A DNA stretch of 13,049 nucleotides, from the NCBI GenBank assembly GCA_002306945.1, contig DBTH01000336.1, forward strand, positions 1-13,049, written 5' to 3'. The stretch's first letter is position 1; every line of letters begins with the position of its first letter. Below are positions 5,219-12,156 of the stretch, piece after piece. The DNA comes from Methylacidiphilaceae bacterium UBA1321 (GTDB lineage: Bacteria > Verrucomicrobiota > Verrucomicrobiia > Methylacidiphilales > UBA1321). The notes below the pieces were generated by a model. That model had not been told where the DNA came from, made no database searches, and was given only the letters and a program-made list of their open reading frames with translations. The position numbers and the translations under genes are program-made.

Positions 5219-6586
5219 GTCGGAGATGAGGCGGCGGGCAGCTTCCTGGATGGCTTCGGAGAGTGAAGGCCGGGGGCAGGTCATGTGGGCGAGTTGATGC
5301 GCCGTCGCGCCGAATTTCAAGGCGAGAACAATCTGGGGGATGAGTTCGGACGCGTTCGATCCGATGATGAGACCTCCCAGGATGCGGCCGCTGTGTTCTT
5401 CGGCGACGAGTTTGACGAAGCCGTCCAGTTCGCCCATGGCCAGGGCGCGTCCGACACTGCGGAAGGAGCATCGGCTCACCTTGATGGGAATGCCCTGCTT
5501 GACGGCGGATTCCTCGTTGAGGCCGACGGCGGTGATTTCGGGGTTGGTAAGAACGCAGAAGGGGATGTGGCGAAAATCCATCGTGGCGGATTCGCCGATG
5601 GCGTGGAGTACTGCAACTTCGGCCTGGGCGAAGGCGGAGTGGGCCAGGGCACAGCGTCCGTTGCAATCGCCGATGGCGTAAACGTGGCGCAGGTTGGTCT
5701 GAAGCTGGTCGTTGACGATAATGGCTCGGTCGTGGGAGATGCCGACGATGTCGAGATTCAAGTCGTCGAGATTGGGGTGGCGACCGACGGCAACGAGGAT
5801 TCGGTCTTCTTCGATGGTTTGGCCGTTGTCGAGTTGGGCGACGGCGCGGTTGCCGTCCTCGGAATGGGTGACCCCGGTGACCTTGGTGTTGAGAATGACA
5901 CGGACGCCGCTTTGTTCAAATTTCTTCTGGAGATAATCTCCCGCCTCGGTTTCGAGTTCAGGCAAGAGGTGGCTACCGCCTTCGACGAGGGTGATTTGCG
6001 AACCGAGGGAGCTATAAATGCCGCAGAGTTCGCATCCGATGTAACCGCCTCCGACGATGAGCAGGCGCGGGGGCAGGTGGGTGAGGTGGACGAAGTCGTT
6101 GCTGGTGCCGACCAGTTTACGGGATTCGGCGGAGGTGTTTTCAAAAGTGAAGGGAACGGAGCCGGTCGCGATGATGATCTTGCGACCTTCGATTATTTCA
6201 GTCGATTTGTCGTTGTGGATGCGAATGGTGTTTTCGGTTTCGAAAGAGGCGGTGCCGCGCAGGACGGTGATGCCGTGTTTGCGCAGGGAGCGATCCATTT
6301 CCTCGGCGAGTTTGGCGACAACCAGGCGTTCGCGGTTGGTCCAGGTGGCCAGGGAGGCGTTGACTTGGGGAATGTTGACGCCGTAATCCTCGCCATGGCG
6401 GGCGTGCTGGAACATCTTGGAACTGGAGACCAGACTCTTGATCGGAATGCAGCCCCAGTGAAGATTGGTGCCGCCAATGTTGCCGCCCTCGATCAGGGCG
6501 ACGCTGGTCTTGTGCTGTGCCGCCAGGATTGCGGCCGTGCCGCCCCCGGAGCCGGAACCGATGATGACGAAGTCGTATTTTTTCAT
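5201..6586 (-). CDS. dihydrolipoamide dehydrogenase-like flavoprotein with altered active site
   Basis: A 461-residue member of the class I pyridine nucleotide-disulfide oxidoreductases, normal length for dihydrolipoamide dehydrogenase (Lpd). The FAD site G-S-G-S-G-G (10-15), second dinucleotide site G-G-G-Y-I-G (179-184) with E202 after strand 2 (NADH rather than NADPH), Y-A-I-G-D (303-307) and a C-terminal dimerisation domain are all present. The redox motif, usually G-G-T-C-x4-G-C-I-P-S-K, reads G-G-T-N-L-H-W-G-C-I-P-I-K: N41 replaces the first Cys and only C46 remains. The usual H-P-T-L-S-E reads R-P-S-L-S-E: R439 replaces the catalytic His while E444 remains. A normal disulfide relay is therefore not expected. 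The H-W-G part resembles soluble transhydrogenase (SthA), which also lacks one Cys. No lipoyl-complex genes are nearby. It could be a diaphorase, a transhydrogenase-like enzyme or a protein of unknown role. The ATG at 6586 is well placed; it is divergent from the polysaccharide operon. Confidence 0.9.
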   Translation of the reverse strand: MKKYDFVIIGSGSGGGTAAILAAQHKTSVALIEGGNIGGTNLHWGCIPIKSLVSSSKMFQHARHGEDYGVNIPQVNASLATWTNRERLVVAKLAEEMDRSLRKHGITVLRGTASFETENTIRIHNDKSTEIIEGRKIIIATGSVPFTFENTSAESRKLVGTSNDFVHLTHLPPRLLIVGGGYIGCELCGIYSSLGSQITLVEGGSHLLPELETEAGDYLQKKFEQSGVRVILNTKVTGVTHSEDGNRAVAQLDNGQTIEEDRILVAVGRHPNLDDLNLDIVGISHDRAIIVNDQLQTNLRHVYAIGDCNGRCALAHSAFAQAEVAVLHAIGESATMDFRHIPFCVLTNPEITAVGLNEESAVKQGIPIKVSRCSFRSVGRALAMGELDGFVKLVAEEHSGRILGGLIIGSNASELIPQIVLALKFGATAHQLAHMTCPRPSLSEAIQEAARRLISDPLNSL

Positions 6587-6708
6587 AGTCTCGACCGCGG
6601 TGCAATGTTGCCCAAATTTTTAAAAGTTGCAATGCCGGAACTCGTCGTTTTGCGTTGGAAGTCAGTGGAAGGCTTGAGTTTTGGCGAAACGGCTGGGTAA
6701 ACTGTGGA
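6587..6708. promoter_or_regulatory. divergent gap between the flavoprotein gene and the glycosyltransferase operon
   Basis: About 120 bases must carry the promoter of the plus-strand polysaccharide operon and that of the flavoprotein. TGCAATG is repeated at 6601-6607 and 6628-6634, and an imperfect palindrome (CAA, T/A-rich centre, TTG) lies at about 6612-6628. This could be an operator, but no consensus promoter pair is convincing in either direction. No strong Shine-Dalgarno precedes 6709. Confidence 0.3.
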
Positions 6709-7644
6709 ATGGGTAAACCGCTGGTAAGCATTTGCATTCCGACGCGCAATACCGAACGTTGGCTTGGGGAGGCCGTTGACAGCGCCCTGGGACAAATCTG
6801 GGGGGCATGCGAGGTGATTGTCGTCGACGACGGTTCGACCGACGGAACTGCGGAAATCCTGAAATCGTACGGCGATAAAATCGTTTACCGGGTCACCGAA
6901 CCTCGTGGGGGCAATCCGGCCCGCAACCTTGCCGCGTCGCTGGCGCGGGGGGAATGGATTCAATTTCTCGATGCGGACGATTATTTGCTTCCGGACAAAA
7001 TCGAACGCCAGTTCGACGAAACCGGCACGGGAAGTGGTCTCGATTTGATCCTGTCGCCGGAACTTCTGCAGCGGTGGTCGGATGGAAAACCGCTGGAGCC
7101 GGAATTGAAACCGGTGCCGCAGAACGGGGATTTGTTTGCGCAATGGCTGGGCTGGGAAATGCCCGGGACGCAGGGCGGACTTTGGCGAGCCGATTGTTTG
7201 CGGCGGATCGGCGGCTGGAACGAGGCGATGCCGTGCTGCCAGGATTACGAACTGTATGCGCGCGCGTTGCGGCAGGGCGTGCCGACTCGCTGGACCTCGC
7301 AGCCTGGAAGTGTTTACCGCATCTGGTCGGAGCAAACCGTTTGCCGCCGCGATCCGTTGCAATTGATCGAATACAAGACGAAACTGATCGACGAGATGGC
7401 CGATTTTCTGCGTGAGTCGGGCCGTTGGAACGAAGACTACCGGCAGATTGCAGGACGGACGTGTTTTGAAATGTGCCGAACCTTCGCACAACGCGATCTG
7501 GCGGGCGCGGCAGTCTATCACCGGGGACGGGTGAAACGGGGAATGCTGGAGGTTTCCGGTCCTTCCGCGCCGTTGCGTTACCGGGTTGCTTATCGCTTGC
7601 TCGGATTCAAGGCTTCGGAGAGACTGGCGGGTGTCTTGCGATGA
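6709..7644 (+). CDS. family 2 glycosyltransferase, first gene of polysaccharide operon
   Basis: A 311-residue GT-A fold glycosyltransferase that would transfer a sugar from a nucleotide-sugar donor onto a growing lipid-linked saccharide at the inner face of the membrane. GT2 hallmarks: V-S-I-C-I-P-T-R-N at the N-terminus (6-14), V-V-D-D-G-S-T-D-G-T (38-47), the metal-binding D-A-D-D (88-91) and the acidic Q-D-Y-E-L (178-182) in the catalytic-base position. No membrane segment is seen. The ATG at 6709 is preferred over an upstream TTG at 6655, because the GT2 strand starts only five residues after it and the 18 extra residues match nothing typical. Donor and acceptor cannot be told from the sequence. 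The stop overlaps the next start (ATGA, 7641-7644). Confidence 0.9.
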   Translation: MGKPLVSICIPTRNTERWLGEAVDSALGQIWGACEVIVVDDGSTDGTAEILKSYGDKIVYRVTEPRGGNPARNLAASLARGEWIQFLDADDYLLPDKIERQFDETGTGSGLDLILSPELLQRWSDGKPLEPELKPVPQNGDLFAQWLGWEMPGTQGGLWRADCLRRIGGWNEAMPCCQDYELYARALRQGVPTRWTSQPGSVYRIWSEQTVCRRDPLQLIEYKTKLIDEMADFLRESGRWNEDYRQIAGRTCFEMCRTFAQRDLAGAAVYHRGRVKRGMLEVSGPSAPLRYRVAYRLLGFKASERLAGVLR

Positions 7645-8543
7645 GTAAATCCCGTTGCGCTGTCGTCATTGCCACGTATCAGAGGCCCGGCCCTTTGCGC
7701 CGCGCCCTGGAGAGTCTTCGCGCCCAGACGTTGAAGCCGGAACGGGTGATTGTAGTTGATGCATCGATCGATCACGATTCGGAAACGGTCGCGGCGGGAT
7801 TTATCGGCGATTTCCAGATGACCTATCTGCGCAGCCAGACGCCGAGTTCGGCGCGACAGCGGAACGCGGGTCTTGAATATTGCGATTTGCCGCTGGTGTT
7901 GTTCATGGACGACGATTCGACCCTGCGGCCTCCGACACTGGAACGGCTCGCGTCGGTGTTTGAAACCTATGAAGCAAAAGGAGAGGCGATAGGCGGCGTT
8001 GGAGCCCGGATGGAGGGTTTTTCGCACCGCAAACCAGGACCCTTGTTGTGGCTTTATTACCGCTGGCAGTCGGGTTATTACGATGCGACCTACGGTGGAA
8101 AACTTTTTGGACCGGGAATCAATTGTCTGGCCTGCTACGAGGGTTGGGAGGAAGAGGATTTGATCCCCTCGCAGTGGTTGCCGACGGGCTGCGTGTTGTA
8201 CCGGACGGAATGCGTGAAGCGGGAGTTGTTCCCGGAGTTCGATGGCTACAGCTTCATGGAAGACGTGCACCTGTCGGCGCGAATCGCGCGGACGCATCCG
8301 CTTTTCTTTCACACCCGGGCGATGTACCGGCACGAGGACGCACCGAGTCCGTTCAAGGTTTTTCGCCGCGAACTGGCCCGACATCGTTTGCTCAATCAGC
8401 GGGTGGTGGCGGAGCAGGTGATGGGGCAATCCGGTTTTCTTTTTGAATTCAAATTCTGGGTGCACCGGTTGTTTGCGTCGGTGAGCGTTTTGCGCGGGCA
8501 CGGAAAAGACTGGGTGCAGGAATTGATCGGAATCTGGACATGA
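7641..8543 (+). CDS. family 2 glycosyltransferase, second gene of operon
   Basis: A 300-residue GT2-family protein. The N-terminus C-A-V-V-I-A-T-Y-Q-R-P (6-16) is the first strand of the nucleotide-sugar fold, V-I-V-V-D-A-S (36-42) follows, and F-M-D-D-D-S (88-93) supplies the metal-binding D-x-D (D90-D92). F-M-E-D-V-H-L-S (185-192) matches the E-D catalytic-base motif of GT2 enzymes. The segment P-G-I-N-C-L-A-C (148-155) adds two cysteines close together. The C-terminal third is rich in Arg and aromatic residues and may lie on the membrane. The ATG at 7641 overlaps the previous stop by four bases; a longer in-frame reading from 7473 would run 56 codons inside the upstream gene and is not credible. 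Substrate unknown; the context indicates surface polysaccharide assembly. Confidence 0.9.
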   Translation: MSKSRCAVVIATYQRPGPLRRALESLRAQTLKPERVIVVDASIDHDSETVAAGFIGDFQMTYLRSQTPSSARQRNAGLEYCDLPLVLFMDDDSTLRPPTLERLASVFETYEAKGEAIGGVGARMEGFSHRKPGPLLWLYYRWQSGYYDATYGGKLFGPGINCLACYEGWEEEDLIPSQWLPTGCVLYRTECVKRELFPEFDGYSFMEDVHLSARIARTHPLFFHTRAMYRHEDAPSPFKVFRRELARHRLLNQRVVAEQVMGQSGFLFEFKFWVHRLFASVSVLRGHGKDWVQELIGIWT

Positions 8544-10654
8544 CCGTGGACATGAATGCCCCTGCCGCCGAATCGCCTCTTCGCTGTGCCGTGTCGATTG
8601 CCACGCATAATCGCCGGGCAGAACTGGAGATGACCTGCCGCGCGCTCGACGCACTGGAACCGGCTCCGGACGAAGTCTGGGTGGTGGCCGATGGTTGCAC
8701 GGACGATACGGTCGACTTTATCCGGCGGAATTACCCGCGCTATCATCTGATCGAGCATGCGTCCTCGCAGGGGCATGTTCGCTCCCGCGATGAAATCGTG
8801 CGCAAGACCGAATGCGCTCTGATTCTTGTTTTGGACGATGACAGTTATCCGGTCGAAAAGGATTTTATCGCGCGGCTGCGGCAATTGTTTGTCTGGCGAC
8901 CGAAGCTGGCCGTCGCCTCGATTGAGCAGTGGACGGACGAATTCCCCGACACGATCGACCGGATCGATTTCGGCCCGCCAACGTTTCGCGCGTCTTATTC
9001 GAACGCGAGCGCGGTTCATCGGCGGGCTGTCTATCTGGAACTGGGCGGTTACGATCTCGATTTCTACCACGCCTATGACGAGATCGATTACGCGTTGCGC
9101 GTCGTGGCGGCGGGTTATGAAATTTACAAGCCGACGAATCTCACGATCCGGCATCATTTTTCGTCCGTCAACCGTGACGAAGTGCGCATGCACCAGTTGC
9201 ACGCCCGTTACGAACAGGCCAGTCTGTGGCGGCACTGCCCGATGCCGCAAGCCATCGCGGTCTCGCTGTTCCGGGCTGTCCGGCAAGGGCAATACGCGTT
9301 GAAACGCGGCTGGCATTGGCTGGAACGGGAGCCGGAATGGTGGAAAATCGCCTTGCGGGAAATTCCGAATCATTGGCGCGTACGCCGACCTCTCGATTGG
9401 GGGGCGTATCGCAGTTGGATGAAATTGATGCGGCATCCGATTTCGAAAGAAGCCGACTGGCGCCGGTTTCAGAGCCGCTTTATTTCCCATGGAAGTGGAG
9501 AAGTGTCGGAGATGGATCAGCCGCGAATCGCCATGGCCGCGACCAATCCCTGCCATCTTTATCCGATGGCGCGCGTCCTGGCTCGTGAGGGTGTATTGAG
9601 CGCTTATTATTCCGGCTATCCGAAGTGGAAACTTCCCGGAAGTGACGCGGTTCCGGTGCAGACCCACAGCTTGAGGACGTTGGCGGTTTACGGCGCGTTG
9701 AAGTTTCTGCCGCAGGTGTTGCGCCCGAAGTCGGAAAAGCTGTTTCAATGGCAGGACGTGGCGTTTGATCGTTGGGTGTCGACTCAATTGAATGCGACCG
9801 ATTTTGTCCACGGATTGCCCGGTCAATGTCTGGAGATATTCCGGCAGGCGCAGGACAAAGGCATTCGCACCGTCTTGAACCACGCGACCGGTCCGGTCAA
9901 AAACCAGGTGCAGGTTTTGAAGGCCGAATATGAACGGGCGGGTCTCGACCTCGGTGAATTGTCTTATCTCGACGAGACGTTGCGCAAACGCCATCGCGAG
10001 GAAATGGAGTTGGCCGATTTTCATTGTGTCGCCTCGACCATCGTCAGGGATCAATTAGTTCGCGACGAGAAAATCGACGTGAATAAAATCTGGGTTATTC
10101 CTTATGGTGCCGATCAGGACGTGTTTTATCCGCGGCGCGGGGAAGGGCCGAAGGATTTCCGGATTATCTACGCCGGACAATACACCTTGCGCAAGGGTCT
10201 GCGTTTTCTGATGGAGGCGTTGGCGGAAGTGGCCGAACCCGGCTGGCGGCTGGATTGTTATGGGCCGCAGTGGGACGGCGCTACCCCACGGCTGGAAACG
10301 GACGGGATCAAATGCCCAGTGGAGTTTCATCAGGCGATTCCGTCACCGCAACTCGCGGAAGTGTTCCGGAATAGTTCACTGCTGGTGTTGCCGTCGCTTG
10401 AGGAAGGCTTCGGCCTGGTAGTGGTGCAGGCGCTCAATTGCGGAATTCCGTGCGTGGTCAGCGATTGCGTGGGTGCCGCAGACTTGATCGAGCAGCGGGT
10501 CAACGGTTCGCGCTTCCCCAGCGGAAACAGTCACGCATTGGCGGAGGAATTGCGCTGGTGGAGCGGTCAGCGTAAAAGCCCCGGTGTGTTCTATCCCTGG
10601 GAAGAGCCGGCGGAAAAATTGATCCGTATCAGCCGGGAGATTTTGGAGTCATGA
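8540..10654 (+). CDS. fused GT2-GT4 bifunctional glycosyltransferase
   Basis: A 704-residue protein with two glycosyltransferase modules in one frame. Residues about 14-230 are GT2: C-A-V-S-I-A-T-H-N-R (16-25), V-V-A-D-G-C-T-D-D-T (48-57), D-x-D at D99-D101 in V-L-D-D-D-S, and Y-D-E-I-D-Y (179-184) near the catalytic-base position. A linker rich in Trp and Arg (about 240-320) leads to a GT4-like GT-B module (326-704) with A-M-A-A-T-N-P (331-337), the donor-binding R551-K552 in Q-Y-T-L-R-K-G, and E-E-G-F-G-L-V-V-V-Q (621-630). That last motif is E-x7-E in most GT4 enzymes, but here the second Glu is Gln (Q630). An internal ATG at 9512 (residue 325), preceded by GGAG-like sequence, sits exactly at the module border and could give a free GT4. 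The start is ATG 8540 overlapping the previous stop; ATG 8552 is an alternative. The two modules probably add successive sugars. Confidence 0.9.
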   Translation: MTVDMNAPAAESPLRCAVSIATHNRRAELEMTCRALDALEPAPDEVWVVADGCTDDTVDFIRRNYPRYHLIEHASSQGHVRSRDEIVRKTECALILVLDDDSYPVEKDFIARLRQLFVWRPKLAVASIEQWTDEFPDTIDRIDFGPPTFRASYSNASAVHRRAVYLELGGYDLDFYHAYDEIDYALRVVAAGYEIYKPTNLTIRHHFSSVNRDEVRMHQLHARYEQASLWRHCPMPQAIAVSLFRAVRQGQYALKRGWHWLEREPEWWKIALREIPNHWRVRRPLDWGAYRSWMKLMRHPISKEADWRRFQSRFISHGSGEVSEMDQPRIAMAATNPCHLYPMARVLAREGVLSAYYSGYPKWKLPGSDAVPVQTHSLRTLAVYGALKFLPQVLRPKSEKLFQWQDVAFDRWVSTQLNATDFVHGLPGQCLEIFRQAQDKGIRTVLNHATGPVKNQVQVLKAEYERAGLDLGELSYLDETLRKRHREEMELADFHCVASTIVRDQLVRDEKIDVNKIWVIPYGADQDVFYPRRGEGPKDFRIIYAGQYTLRKGLRFLMEALAEVAEPGWRLDCYGPQWDGATPRLETDGIKCPVEFHQAIPSPQLAEVFRNSSLLVLPSLEEGFGLVVVQALNCGIPCVVSDCVGAADLIEQRVNGSRFPSGNSHALAEELRWWSGQRKSPGVFYPWEEPAEKLIRISREILES

Positions 10655-12156
10655 ACCCGGCAGGCGATTTTCCTCAAAAAAGAAGACCGGGCTATTCCGT
10701 GCCGGGCCTGAAGCCGAAGGCTCGCGATGAGGAACAGGTACCGAAGGCGAGTCCACTCGGGACGATGATTTTTTTATTGGGACTGTTTTTGACGATGGTC
10801 AATCTGACGGGTGATTCGGCTTCGAAGATCGCTGCTTTTGCCGCGCGCGGCGTTGCGTTGAGCCTTGCTGCGAGCATTCTGGTCGATTTGCGCAACGGCT
10901 TGCGCAACCTGGTGCGCCCGGATGTCATGGCGCTGTGTTCTCTCTTCTTTTTGACCTTGTTCGAGTTTTTATTGCCGCAATCGAATCTGGATCAGATGTT
11001 GTCGCCGAAAAGTTTGAGCGCGGGGTGTGAAGCCTGCATGTGGGGCTTTGCGGGGATTGCCATCGGGCGGCATGTGATGGTGATGGGAAACCGGCATTTT
11101 ACCGAGATGTTCGCCTATCCGGTTTCACCGGCCTTCATTATACGGATTTTCTGGTCCTGTTTTGTCATCGGCTACTTTTACATGTTGATGTCGGTGAATT
11201 TCAATCCGATCGAGATGGTCTCCCAATTTTTGGACGCGCGGTTCTCGCAGTCGTGGACGCGTGGGCGGTTCGGAAGCTGGTCGGTTTTGCTCGGCGAGTT
11301 TGCGCTTCTGATTTATGTCCTGCCGGCCATTGCGGGGGTGGTGCTGGCGCGGCCGGAGAGGTATACGAAATCGCAGGTCATGCAGGTCATTCTGGTATTT
11401 GCCTTCACGATTTTTTACGGATTCACCAGTGGAACGCGCAATGTGTTTGCCTGCTATCTGGTGACTTTCCTGATCGGCTACGCGTTTTCCCTGAAGCGGG
11501 AAGAGACCAAGCGGTTGATTGCCGTGACGGCCTGTGTAGCGGTGGCCCTGCTGGTCGCGACGCGGGTGATGTTGGAGTTTCGCACGGTTGGGCTGCGGTA
11601 CTATATCAGCTCGTTCAAGGAAATCCAGGCCGAGCGGGACACGGGAACCGACGACAGCAAATTCTTCGTCGATTACAACCTGTTCGTCATTTGTCAGATG
11701 ACGGAAGTCTTCCCGGAACGTTATCACTATCTGGGCTGGGAGGTGCCGTATCAATCCCTGATCCGCCCGATCCCGCGCGCGTTGTGGCCGCAAAAACCGG
11801 AAGGTCTGAGCATCAGCTTTGAGGAAGTCCTGGGAGTGGAAGGACTGACCCTCGCGTCGAGTTTCGTCGGCGAGTCGTATATCTCGTACGGCTTTGTGGG
11901 AGTGTTTTTGACGGGGATGTTCTTTGGAATTGTCTTTGGTTGGTGGGGGATGCTGGCCTCACCGCGAAATTCGGATTTCGGGGTTCTGGTGTACGCATCG
12001 GGATTCTTTGCGGCGGTGATCTCAATGCGCAGTATGTTTGTTTTTACCACGGCCATCCTGCCGACGATCGCCGCGCTTGTGGCGGGGCAATATATGATGC
12101 GTCAGGGCAAGGCCCGGCCCGGCGGTGGTTTGCCGCAAACGGGGGGTCGACCATGA
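10651..12156 (+). CDS. Wzy-like O-antigen/exopolysaccharide repeat-unit polymerase
   Basis: A 501-residue integral membrane protein. After a charged cytoplasmic start (1-35), about ten to twelve hydrophobic segments follow, at roughly 36-52, 63-80, 92-109, 130-145, 161-181, 212-235, 244-283 (two), 289-305, 405-432, 440-460 and 463-480. A long soluble loop lies at about 310-400, as expected of Wzy polymerases, which join lipid-linked repeat units in the periplasm. The loop contains R-P-I-P-R-A-L-W-P-Q-K-P (372-383), a Pro/Arg motif that I associate with oligosaccharide repeat-unit polymerases. F-T-S-G-T-R-N (268-274) is an Arg-bearing motif at a membrane edge. Sequence conservation is low in this family, so the call rests on topology, this motif and position among glycosyltransferases. 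A ligase (WaaL-like) is the main alternative. Both ends overlap the neighbouring genes by ATGA. Confidence 0.8.
   Translation: MNPAGDFPQKRRPGYSVPGLKPKARDEEQVPKASPLGTMIFLLGLFLTMVNLTGDSASKIAAFAARGVALSLAASILVDLRNGLRNLVRPDVMALCSLFFLTLFEFLLPQSNLDQMLSPKSLSAGCEACMWGFAGIAIGRHVMVMGNRHFTEMFAYPVSPAFIIRIFWSCFVIGYFYMLMSVNFNPIEMVSQFLDARFSQSWTRGRFGSWSVLLGEFALLIYVLPAIAGVVLARPERYTKSQVMQVILVFAFTIFYGFTSGTRNVFACYLVTFLIGYAFSLKREETKRLIAVTACVAVALLVATRVMLEFRTVGLRYYISSFKEIQAERDTGTDDSKFFVDYNLFVICQMTEVFPERYHYLGWEVPYQSLIRPIPRALWPQKPEGLSISFEEVLGVEGLTLASSFVGESYISYGFVGVFLTGMFFGIVFGWWGMLASPRNSDFGVLVYASGFFAAVISMRSMFVFTTAILPTIAALVAGQYMMRQGKARPGGGLPQTGGRP

Noticed and set aside
5285..6700. 471-codon plus-strand frame opposite the flavoprotein gene
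   Set aside because: The minus strand encodes a full-length, well-recognised flavoprotein. The antisense product is a Gly/Asp/Val-rich sequence with no domain, typical of the mirror frame of GC-rich codons.
6655..6708. TTG start giving 18 extra residues on the first GT2 protein
   Set aside because: GT2 proteins normally begin a few residues before the V-S-I-x-I-P strand, and ATG 6709 does exactly this.
7473..7640. 56-codon N-terminal extension of the second GT2 protein
   Set aside because: It would lie wholly inside the upstream GT2 gene, while ATG 7641 gives the ATGA junction used by all other pairs in the operon.
8396..10054. 552-codon minus-strand frame opposite the GT2-GT4 gene
   Set aside because: Arg/Pro/His-rich antisense shadow of a clear glycosyltransferase gene, with no recognisable motif.
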